NCBI GenBank assembly: GCA_030609245.1
Contig: JAUWCP010000092.1
Coordinates: forward strand, 1 to 8,789
DNA: 8,789 nt
Direction of reading: 5' to 3'
Source: Hyphomicrobium sp.
Lineage (GTDB): Bacteria > Pseudomonadota > Alphaproteobacteria > Rhizobiales > Hyphomicrobiaceae
Below the pieces are notes generated by a model, which was not told the origin of the DNA, made no database searches, and saw only the letters and a program-made list of their open reading frames with translations. Shown here one piece after another: positions 1-5,403 of this stretch. Made by a program: the position numbers and the translations under genes. Every line of letters starts with the position of its first letter. The first letter of the stretch is position 1.

Positions 1-134
1 GGCGCCAATGACAATGCGATAAGAAGGGCCGCTACGGCGCCTATCGCCGTGAAGCGCAGCGATATCGATCCGGCAGACCATGCACGCGGCATGATCCGGT
101 CTCGTAGTCTTGGCCAGATTTCGATGATCTGCAT
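1..134 (-). CDS. 5' end of a membrane-anchored protein, partial at left edge
   Basis: The reading frame is open from an in-frame TAG just upstream of position 152 to the left edge. Three starts are possible: TTG at 152, ATG at 134 and ATG at 92. None has a strong ribosome binding site. The first residues are basic (Arg at the PRLRDR stretch, then PRAW), followed by a hydrophobic run ending AVAALLIALSLA. This fits an uncleaved signal anchor or first transmembrane helix. Third codon positions are GC-rich. Basic-then-hydrophobic N termini of this form are common in sensor histidine kinases and inner-membrane proteins, but only about 44 residues are visible, so no function can be assigned. The 193 bp between it and the Trm112-like gene show no other gene. 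Confidence 0.42.
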   Translation of the reverse strand, partial: MQIIEIWPRLRDRIMPRAWSAGSISLRFTAIGAVAALLIALSLA

Positions 135-327
135 TCCCGCGACATTTCGCAACTAGCGCACTGCGTCCTTAACGCCGGACGCCGCGCCTTACTCAGGCAA
201 TCTTCGAACTGAAGACACGTTCGCCGACGTTGGTTGCAATCTACAACGCCAGCAATCCCAAGATGCTGCAAAAATCCCATTGGGCTTTCCAAATCCTGAA
301 GCAGGAAAGTTAATGATATTTGGGCGT

Positions 328-558
328 TCACGTATGGTCCGTAGTGCGAGGTTTATCGTCGATTTCACGCGCGGCTTCGATAACCATGAGTGGGACGCCA
401 TTGCGAATAGGATAGGCGAGTCCAGCGGGGCGGCTGATCAGCTCCTGGGCTTTAGCGTCGTATTGTAGTGTTGCTTTGGTGAGCGGGCAGACGAGGACTT
501 CAAGCAACCTAGGGTCAACTTGTTCGCTTGCCGCACCCGTCCCGGCCGGATCATTCAT
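328..558 (-). CDS. Trm112-like small protein (UPF0434/YcaR type)
   Basis: This 76-residue protein has the compact Trm112/UPF0434 fold signature: LLEVLVCPLTKATL at residues 18-31, then a short strand region and AYPIRNGVPLMVIEAAR near residues 49-64. Eukaryotic Trm112 activates several methyltransferases. The bacterial short forms have no firmly established partner. The zinc-ribbon CxxC of classical members is reduced here to a single cysteine (C24, CPLT), so it probably does not bind zinc in the usual way; I believe this is common in alphaproteobacterial members. The start ATG at 558 is well supported by AAGGAGG at 564-570. It is the last gene of the three-gene operon, 18 bp behind the Lon-domain gene. 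The first 12 residues are poorly conserved in type. Confidence 0.85.
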   Translation of the reverse strand: MNDPAGTGAASEQVDPRLLEVLVCPLTKATLQYDAKAQELISRPAGLAYPIRNGVPLMVIEAAREIDDKPRTTDHT

Positions 559-576
559 GGGGCCCTCCTTGCCGCT

Positions 577-1263
577 CTATTGCAGCGTACCACCGCTGCC
601 ACTTGAGGAAGCGAGTTCCATCTCGGCGAGCGCAACAAGAACATCGGCGCGACTTTTCAAATCTTCCGCCTCGAGTAACGCCTGCTTCTCCTCAGGACCA
701 TATGGACACATAACGCACAGCGCGTTGATAAGGAACTCGCTTGAGGCGCGCTGTATAGCCGCCCAATCCGCGTCCAACTTGTTGGCGTCGAGATAGGACC
801 GCAAAACGCGCAATAGATTGGCTCGATCGACCTGCTCCTCGCCGAGGCCTTCGTTTAAGTCGGCGGCGAAGCGATCGTAATTAACGCTCGCGACACGATA
901 GGGCTTGCCGGTGGAAACGTCTTCAATAACGTCATAGCGTGCAACGCCAGTTAGCGTCACGACGAGGCGCCGATCCTCGACTTCCTGATACGTCGTCACC
1001 CGCCCGACGCAGCCGACGCTGCGCAAGCTCACCGACCGGCCGAGACGGCTCTCCTCGTCCTCGCTACCCTCACCAGTCGCCGGTTGAATGATTCCAATGA
1101 GGCGATCTCCCGCCATGACGTCGTCGAGCATCTGCAAATACCGCGGCTCGAAAACATTGAGTGGCAAGGTTGCGCGCGGCAACAAGATCGCGCCACACAA
1201 TGGGAACAAAGGGATGCGGGGCGAAAGGTCTGCTGGGCGCCGGTAGCGGTCGATCGGTGACAC
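577..1263 (-). CDS. Stand-alone Lon N-terminal (substrate-binding) domain protein
   Basis: The protein has 228 residues. The Lon N domain starts near residue 14 with PRIPLFPLCGAILLPRATLP and NVFEPRY, followed by DRLIGIIQP and the GRVTTYQEVEDRRLVVTLTG core. The C-terminal half is helical (YLDANKLDADWAAI, then CPYGPEEKQALLEAEDL), as in the alphaproteobacterial LonN-only family. There is no AAA+ ATPase and no Ser-Lys protease domain, so it cannot be a protease by itself. A role in binding substrate or unfolded protein is an inference. The start is GTG at 1263, with GGAAGGA at 1275-1281 about 10 nt upstream. An ATG at 1274 is in another frame. It sits between the thioredoxin-TPR gene (32 bp upstream) and the Trm112-like gene. 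Co-transcription suggests a shared protein quality-control role. Confidence 0.9.
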   Translation of the reverse strand: MSPIDRYRRPADLSPRIPLFPLCGAILLPRATLPLNVFEPRYLQMLDDVMAGDRLIGIIQPATGEGSEDEESRLGRSVSLRSVGCVGRVTTYQEVEDRRLVVTLTGVARYDVIEDVSTGKPYRVASVNYDRFAADLNEGLGEEQVDRANLLRVLRSYLDANKLDADWAAIQRASSEFLINALCVMCPYGPEEKQALLEAEDLKSRADVLVALAEMELASSSGSGGTLQ

Positions 1264-1295
1264 GGAGATCTCATCCTTCCGGGTTCGGCTGCCCT

Positions 1296-2207
1296 TTAGG
1301 AAAACAACAGCGACGACAAACGACGCCGTCCCTCGATGGTTGCAGGGTCCTTAGGGCCCCACGCATCGAAAAGCTCAACGAGCTGTTTGCGTGCTGCCTG
1401 TTCGTTCCACTCACGGTCGCGGCGCACCGCATCGAGCAGGTGGTCCACGGCTTCGGTTTTCTGGCCGCGTGCAGCAAGCGCAACAGCCAGATCATAACGG
1501 GCCTGGTGATCGGCAGGATTTGAATTGATGCGAGATTCGAGCTCGGACCGATTGTCGTCCTGGCCGGCCTTACGTGCCAGCTGAAGCGCCGCCTTGACGC
1601 CCCTGATAGCGGCGACGTTCTGCGCATCGGGCGGAACGAGCGCAATCGTCTGCTCGGCACGCTCAATGTCACCTGTATGAAGATAACAGCGAGCAAGTCC
1701 GGCGAGCGCGGCGGGATTGTGCTGATCTTGCTGTAGTGCCGCCGCGAACACACCCGCCGCGGTCTGCACGTCGCCCTGCTGCAGCGCTTCCTCGGCTTGG
1801 GCAAGCACGGTAGCGAGATCGGCTTCGGCCTCCTCGCCCAAGATGCGATCGACAAAAGCGCGGATCGCGCTCTCGGGCTGGGCGCCCCTAAAGCCATCGA
1901 GCGGACGTCCGTCGCGGAAGGCAAAGACGGTAGGCAAAGATTGGACTTGCAGCTGCCCCGAGATGGCGGGGTGCTCATCAACATTGATCTTCACCAGGCG
2001 AACTTTGCCGCCATAGCTCGTGACGACTTTCTCCAGCAGCGGAGTGAGCTGCTTGCAAGGAGAGCACCACGCCGCCCAGAAATCGACGAGCACGGGCACG
2101 TCGCGGGAGGCCTCGATCACATCCTTGGTGAAACCCGATGTGGTCGAGCTCTTAATGAGCTCGGCGTCCGCTGTCCCCTTAAGCGCCCCAAAATCCATCT
2201 TCGTCAT
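1296..2207 (-). CDS. cnoX: Thioredoxin-TPR protein, YbbN/CnoX co-chaperone family
   Basis: The protein has 303 residues from the chosen ATG. Residues 20-125 are a thioredoxin fold with FWAAWCSPCKQL (redox pair C48/C51) and the cis-proline P92 in SLPTVFAF. Residues 130-303 are TPR-like helices (AEEALQQGDVQTAAGVFAAAL, ARYDLAVALAARGQKTEAV). This is the YbbN/CnoX layout: a holdase that guards proteins from oxidative aggregation and hands them to GroEL or DnaK. E. coli CnoX has lost its redox cysteine pair, whereas this one keeps both, so oxidoreductase activity is likely. The dipeptide between the cysteines is SP rather than the usual GP. The frame is open upstream to an ATG at 2357, but those 50 residues are low in conserved character, and thioredoxin-TPR homologues start near MTKMDF. 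The ribosome binding site is weak, and ATG 2198 is an alternative. First gene of the operon. Confidence 0.9.
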   Translation of the reverse strand: MTKMDFGALKGTADAELIKSSTTSGFTKDVIEASRDVPVLVDFWAAWCSPCKQLTPLLEKVVTSYGGKVRLVKINVDEHPAISGQLQVQSLPTVFAFRDGRPLDGFRGAQPESAIRAFVDRILGEEAEADLATVLAQAEEALQQGDVQTAAGVFAAALQQDQHNPAALAGLARCYLHTGDIERAEQTIALVPPDAQNVAAIRGVKAALQLARKAGQDDNRSELESRINSNPADHQARYDLAVALAARGQKTEAVDHLLDAVRRDREWNEQAARKQLVELFDAWGPKDPATIEGRRRLSSLLFS

Positions 2208-2226
2208 ATCCCGGTTGTTTTGCCCC

Positions 2227-2255
2227 AGCTTACCGTGGCGGGGTAGCCCTGCCAA
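2227..2255 (-). promoter_or_regulatory. Possible sigma-70 promoter of the cnoX-lonN-trm112 operon
   Basis: On the minus strand, TTGGCA (2255-2250) is followed after 17 bp by TAAGCT (2232-2227). The -35 matches 5 of 6 consensus bases, the -10 only 3 of 6. Transcription would begin near 2220, giving a short leader of about 13 nt before the ATG at 2207. The 195-bp spacer behind proX makes a separate promoter likely, but this exact assignment is tentative. Confidence 0.3.
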
Positions 2256-2402
2256 AGCCGCAAGGGGGCTCAATTGATTTGAACTGGATACCGGCGCTAG
2301 GCGCCATTGATCTTGGCCTGAGCCCCAGCAAATCGTGACGGCGAGAGCGAACTGCAAGAGAGCCCGGCCGCCAAAGTCTCAAGTCTGGGCGCGGAATGGG
2401 CC

Positions 2403-2921
2403 TCACGGTTCCTCGCGTTCGATCTTGCTCCCGCCGAGCATAGCAATCCTCGGTTCATGGCCGCACGAGCGAATGAACCGCAAAAGGTCGTCGCGTGCAA
2501 TGTTCGTGGTGGCGGTATTTTCCAGCGGATGGCAATTGACGCAGTCGTACTGCATCAGTTCCGCGTCGATAACGACCCGCACCCGCCGCTCCGGATCGTT
2601 GATCACGGCAAACGCCGTGACAGAACCTGGCGGCACGCCGAGCGCCTGCATCAACAGCTCCGGCTTGCCGAAGCTAAAGCGTCCGGCGTGCAGGGTCTTG
2701 GCCAGCGCCTTGAGATCGACGCGGGTCTCGGTGCGTGCGACGACGAGAAAGAGTTCGCCGCCATCGTCCTTGAGGAACAGATTTTTGGTATGGGCGCCGG
2801 GAAGCTCACGCTCAAGTTTGCTGCTTTCGGCGACCGTAAACAGCGGCTCATGCTCAACTGTGCATGTCTCGATGCCGAGCTGAGCAAGACGTGCAAATAA
2901 ATCTTGGCGGGTCGCGGGCAT
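2403..2921 (-). CDS. proX: Ala-tRNA(Pro) trans-editing deacylase (YbaK/ProX family)
   Basis: The protein has 172 residues, the full length of a free-standing YbaK-type editing domain of the PrdX/ProXp-ala group. Visible landmarks are EHEPLFTVAES near 24-33, the active-site TKNLFLKD with K46 and N47, VARTETRVDLK at 61-71, GVPPGSVTAFAVINDP at 95-110, and CHPLENTATT with H131. In Caulobacter ProXp-ala the equivalent lysine, asparagine and histidine are important for hydrolysis of Ala-tRNA(Pro). Many alphaproteobacteria lack the editing insertion of prolyl-tRNA synthetase and rely on this protein to clear mischarged tRNA. The start ATG at 2921 has only a weak GAAGAA upstream. It is cytoplasmic and precedes the cnoX operon on the same strand, with a 195-bp gap, so it is probably a separate transcription unit. 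Confidence 0.92.
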   Translation of the reverse strand: MPATRQDLFARLAQLGIETCTVEHEPLFTVAESSKLERELPGAHTKNLFLKDDGGELFLVVARTETRVDLKALAKTLHAGRFSFGKPELLMQALGVPPGSVTAFAVINDPERRVRVVIDAELMQYDCVNCHPLENTATTNIARDDLLRFIRSCGHEPRIAMLGGSKIEREEP

Positions 2922-3020
2922 AGTGTTCTTCAGCGCTCAAGAGCAACTTCTTAACGATGATCGTGGCATATCTAACCGGTCGCCACTATGACGCCAAACA
3001 AGCGCGGCATTAGAACGGCA

Positions 3021-3049
3021 AGGTTTACACATGGCCGCGAGTGTAACCT
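3021..3049. repeat. Imperfect inverted repeat upstream of the exported-protein gene
   Basis: AGGTTTACAC (3021-3030) and GTGTAACCT (3041-3049) are inverted copies apart from one extra T in the left arm. The spacer is 10 bp, with arm centres about two helical turns apart, compatible with a dimeric regulator site between the divergent proX and exported-protein genes. No known regulator motif is recognised. Confidence 0.35.
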
Positions 3050-3061
3050 AGCTTACTGCGC

Positions 3062-3090
3062 TTGAAGACAGACTGCGGCAGCAGTAGCAT
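3062..3090 (+). promoter_or_regulatory. Possible sigma-70 promoter of the exported-protein gene
   Basis: TTGAAG (3062-3067), 17 bp, then TAGCAT (3085-3090). Each hexamer matches consensus at four positions. Transcription would start near 3097, leaving a leader of about 20 nt that contains the ribosome binding site AGGAGA at 3108-3113. Confidence 0.38.
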
Positions 3091-3117
3091 TGAACGGATA
3101 TGAGAATAGGAGAGAAG

Positions 3118-3519
3118 ATGCCTGCAAAGACCTTGCTGCTCGCCGTCGCGATGGCATTGAGTCTGCCTCTGCTGACTGGCTCTGCCTTAGCGCAGGACCG
3201 ATGGGCGGCGATCGTCCCAAATCACGAGAACTCGTCTACTGTTGTGTGGGCGACGTCTCAGGATCAAGCAAAGCGGCTCGCCATCGACGCCTGCAAGCAC
3301 GTTTCCGACACGTGTGCCTCACGCCCTGCCAGCACAAACGGCATGAACAACTATTTTGCCATCATGTGCTGCACGAAGCCGAATGAGGGCTGTGCGGTCG
3401 GCGTTGCCACTTCAAAGAGCAAGGCGCTTAAAGAAGTCAAATCGACCTTCTCGGACGCTGGCTTTTCAAACTGCTCGCTTAAAAGCTACATCAAAGCTGG
3501 AACCGGCAGGAAGAGCTGA
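3118..3519 (+). CDS. Small exported cysteine-rich protein, DUF4189-like
   Basis: The protein has 133 residues. It begins with a clear Sec signal peptide: one lysine, a hydrophobic core (TLLLAVAMALSLPLL), and the cleavage motif ALA before QDRW at residue 26. The mature part starts WAAIVPNHENSSTVVWATS, then QAKRLAIDACKHVSDTC. The WxAI start and the AxxxAxxxC pattern resemble DUF4189 proteins. Six cysteines (59, 66, 84, 85, 92, 119) would allow three disulfides, consistent with a periplasmic or secreted location. The ATG at 3118 is chosen over the in-frame ATG at 3100 because AGGAGA at 3108-3113 sits correctly before it and would otherwise be inside the gene. The C terminus is basic. Function is unknown. 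It stands alone, divergent from proX. Confidence 0.82.
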   Translation: MPAKTLLLAVAMALSLPLLTGSALAQDRWAAIVPNHENSSTVVWATSQDQAKRLAIDACKHVSDTCASRPASTNGMNNYFAIMCCTKPNEGCAVGVATSKSKALKEVKSTFSDAGFSNCSLKSYIKAGTGRKS

Positions 3520-3584
3520 CCAGGCTTGCTGGGGGCAGTGACGGCCCGCGTGCGGTGACTTTACGAGAGAGCGAGCTGCCTTGC

Positions 3585-3613
3585 TTGCAATGGCTGGACA
3601 GTTGCGCCATAAG
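3585..3613 (+). promoter_or_regulatory. Possible promoter of the tRNA-Gly gene
   Basis: TTGCAA (3585-3590), 17 bp, then CATAAG (3608-3613). Each hexamer matches consensus at four positions. The predicted start near 3620 leaves a leader of about 35 nt before the tRNA. A small hairpin, CGCCT-ATTC-AGGCG (3626-3639), lies within that leader. Confidence 0.3.
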
Positions 3614-3655
3614 GCGTGATCGTGCCGCCTATTCAGGCGCCGTTACCCCATGGAT

Positions 3656-3730
3656 GCGGGCGTAGCTCAGGGGTAGAGCATCACGTTGCCAACGTGAGGG
3701 TCGTGAGTTCGAATCTCATCGCCCGCTCCA
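3656..3730 (+). tRNA. tRNA-Gly (anticodon GCC)
   Basis: A complete cloverleaf can be drawn. The acceptor stem is GCGGGCG (3656-3662) with CGCCCGC (3720-3726). The D arm contains AGCTCAGGGGTAGAGC. The anticodon stem is TCACG/CGTGA (3681-3685 with 3693-3697) with loop TTGCCAA, placing GCC at 3688-3690. The T loop is TTCGAAT. The discriminator base is T, and the CCA end is encoded (3728-3730). GCC reads GGC and GGU, abundant glycine codons in this GC-rich genome. It stands alone, with no second tRNA nearby. Confidence 0.98.
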
Positions 3731-3770
3731 ATTCCTCAACCGACATTGCAAGATTAAATCACGGCGCAGG

Positions 3771-4670
3771 CTAAGCGGCGGTTGAGGCGTTTTCGGCAGT
3801 AGCCGGATCTTTTCCTTTGGCGGCATCGTCCAAACGCGTGAGGATTTCCTCGGTCAGCATGCGCGCCGCCTTGCCAATCTGCCCCGGATACTTGGCGAGA
3901 TAGCTGCGCTGCTCCGGCTGGAAACGCGCGGCGTTCTGAAGCACATTGAGTCGCGGAATTGCGTGGGTGAAGCAGCGGTTTGCCGGGTTGCCGGCAAGCC
4001 ATTTATGGTATTCCTCATCGGACGCTGAGTTTGGCTCTTTCATGTTGACGATGACGCCGAGATTCTCAGCAAATCCCATCTCGGGGTTCAAGGACTTAAA
4101 GCGTCGAAAGACTTCCAGCCCGCATACCGATATGTAGTCAGCCTTGGTCGGCGAGATATAGAAATCGGCTTCGCGCAGCCAGCTTTCGGTAAGGATCGAC
4201 AGGCCTGGCGGACAGTCTATGAGCACGATGTCAAAGACCTTGCGGATCTCGCTCAACAGCACGGCGATGACCGAGCGCAGACGCGGATGCAGGCTTTCCC
4301 TCGACACTTCTCGCTCAAGCAGGGTGAGTTGCATGTCGCTCGGCAACAGGAATACGGTGCGCGACTCATCCACATCGGAGACGTTACGCACGATGAAATT
4401 TGGCCACTCGGCGGCCTCGGCCTTGAGCACCGTGCAGTGCAGATAATCGACAATCGTCGCAGCTTCGCTCTGCAGCTTATAAAGGCTGGATACCGTCATC
4501 AGCATGCTGGAGACACTCGATTGAGCGTCGCTGTCAATCACCAGCACGTTCTTGCCGTGATGAGCCGACATCGTTTCTGCAACGGCCATGACAAGGGTCG
4601 ACTTGCCGACGCCGCCCTTGGTGTTCATCATCGCTATAGAATTACGCTTCAAACCAATTTCCCCCGCCAT
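3771..4670 (-). CDS. Orphan ParA/MinD-type ATPase
   Basis: The protein has 299 residues. The deviant Walker A is KGGVGKST at 18-25, with the signature lysine K18. The A' region is VIDSDAQ (44-50), and the Walker B is VLIDCPPG with D152. These features place it in the ParA/Soj/MinD superfamily of dimerising ATPases that position DNA or protein cargo. There is no N-terminal HTH as in plasmid type Ia ParA, and no parB, parS-like repeat or cargo gene beside it, so it is an orphan. The Lys/Ala/Thr-rich last 20 residues are probably disordered. The start ATG at 4670 has only a weak ribosome binding site; M14 or M15 are possible but would remove conserved spacing before Walker A. The gene ends 40 bp from tRNA-Gly, facing it. 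Cargo cannot be told from the sequence. Confidence 0.9.
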   Translation of the reverse strand: MAGEIGLKRNSIAMMNTKGGVGKSTLVMAVAETMSAHHGKNVLVIDSDAQSSVSSMLMTVSSLYKLQSEAATIVDYLHCTVLKAEAAEWPNFIVRNVSDVDESRTVFLLPSDMQLTLLEREVSRESLHPRLRSVIAVLLSEIRKVFDIVLIDCPPGLSILTESWLREADFYISPTKADYISVCGLEVFRRFKSLNPEMGFAENLGVIVNMKEPNSASDEEYHKWLAGNPANRCFTHAIPRLNVLQNAARFQPEQRSYLAKYPGQIGKAARMLTEEILTRLDDAAKGKDPATAENASTAA

Positions 4671-4725
4671 GATCGCTCATGGCTAATGGCGCATTGTGTG
4701 GCCACCAGCCCTGTAGTGCCGCGGG

Positions 4726-4754
4726 AATATGGCAACGTTACGAACTCCTTGCAA
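4726..4754 (-). promoter_or_regulatory. Possible extended -10 promoter of the parA-like gene
   Basis: On the minus strand, TTGCAA (4754-4749) and CATATT (4731-4726) are 17 bp apart. TGC directly before the -10 matches the extended -10 motif TGn. The leader to the ATG at 4670 would be about 50 nt. Each hexamer matches consensus at four positions. Confidence 0.38.
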
Positions 4755-4962
4755 CGAAGGGGGGCCAACCTGGATCGATTCGCGTGGGGGTAGCGCGGAG
4801 ACGAACCCCTAAGCGACGCCCACGCCACGACATGCGTCGGCGCAAAGTACCGCGAGTACAATGACATGCTGGCGCCCGTGGCGATCGTTGCTCAAGGCTG
4901 ACACGTGAGCACGGTTCTTAGCACGACGGCTGATCATCACGTCCTTTGTCGGCCTCGCAATT

Positions 4963-5172
4963 TTAGCATCGGGATGTGACGTCTTTAATATTCCGACTTT
5001 TGAGCAAAATGCCAAGGCCGCCTGAGAGCAGGTGCTGAGCCAGCATGAGCGACGCGCCGACCTCATCGCAAACCTGGTCGAAAGCGTCATAGGCGTCGTC
5101 GCGTAGGAAGCGCACTGGCGTTCTAATCTTCGTGTCGATCGCCGAGCGCTGTGTGGAGATCCTGGCGATCAC
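4963..5172 (-). other. Possible small gene or gene remnant, coding-like
   Basis: From GTG at 5172 this frame encodes 69 residues, ending in TAA at 4963. The frame is open back to a TGA at 5250, without a better start. Third codon positions are strongly GC-rich from about 5172 to 5010 (for example TTC CTA CGC GAC GAC GCC), as in real genes here. The last 15 codons become AT-rich (AAA AGT CGG AAT ATT AAA), as if coding sequence ends before the stop. The piece around RFLRDDAYDAFDQVCDEV looks protein-like. No family is recognised and no ribosome binding site is evident. It could be a decayed gene fragment in the long parA-transporter spacer. Confidence 0.25.
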
Positions 5173-5258
5173 CGCAGCGGATACACATTTGGCGCGCCTC
5201 TTCCCGCAGGGGGACGCACGATCACAATGAACGTCCCTGCCACCTGATCATGGTGCAC

Positions 5259-5320
5259 TAGAGCAAGATCGTTTCACTTGGAACAGCTCAAGTGTGTCCA
5301 AGTGAAACGATCAGGCTCTA
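5259..5320. repeat. Long palindromic intergenic repeat (TAGAGC type)
   Basis: GATCGTTTCACTTGGA (5267-5282) and its exact inverted copy TCCAAGTGAAACGATC (5297-5312) flank a 14-nt loop. Outside a 2-bp mismatched step, TAGAGC (5259-5264) pairs with GCTCTA (5315-5320), so 22 of 24 arm positions pair. TAGAGC-ended palindromes like this are scattered through Hyphomicrobiales intergenic regions, from memory and not checked. The stem would be very stable in RNA or single-stranded DNA. It may act as a terminator-like or RNA-stability element, or be a non-autonomous mobile repeat. It has no T-tract. Confidence 0.85.
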
Positions 5321-5403
5321 ACGCCACCGACCGCACGCGCCGCAGCGTCTCGTATTTCGTGCTATAGGCGTCGTGCACGAGGGCTTGGATCAGGGTTGTC
5401 GAC
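5274..5403 (-). pseudogene. Possible 3' remnant of a lost gene ending in the palindrome
   Basis: On the minus strand the frame TTLIQALVHDAYSTKYETL followed by RRVRSVAL (about 5400-5315) has almost only G or C at third codon positions, which is typical of coding DNA. It runs into the palindromic repeat and stops at TGA in its left arm (5276-5274). Upstream it collides with the start of the MFS transporter at 5404, so no start can be assigned. The simplest reading is the tail of a gene lost by rearrangement. No family is recognised. Confidence 0.22.

Noticed and set aside
2208..2357. 50-residue N-terminal extension of the thioredoxin-TPR protein from ATG 2357.
   Set aside because: The extension has no conserved features or signal peptide, crosses the likely promoter region, and homologues start near MTKMDF. 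ATG 2207 is used.
3626..3639. CGCCT-ATTC-AGGCG hairpin as a terminator of the exported-protein gene.
   Set aside because: The stem is only 5 bp, lacks a T-tract, and probably lies in the tRNA leader.
3700..3730. tRNA-Gly 3' end as an integration (attachment) site of a genomic island.
   Set aside because: No integrase gene and no second copy of the tRNA 3' end were seen within the window.
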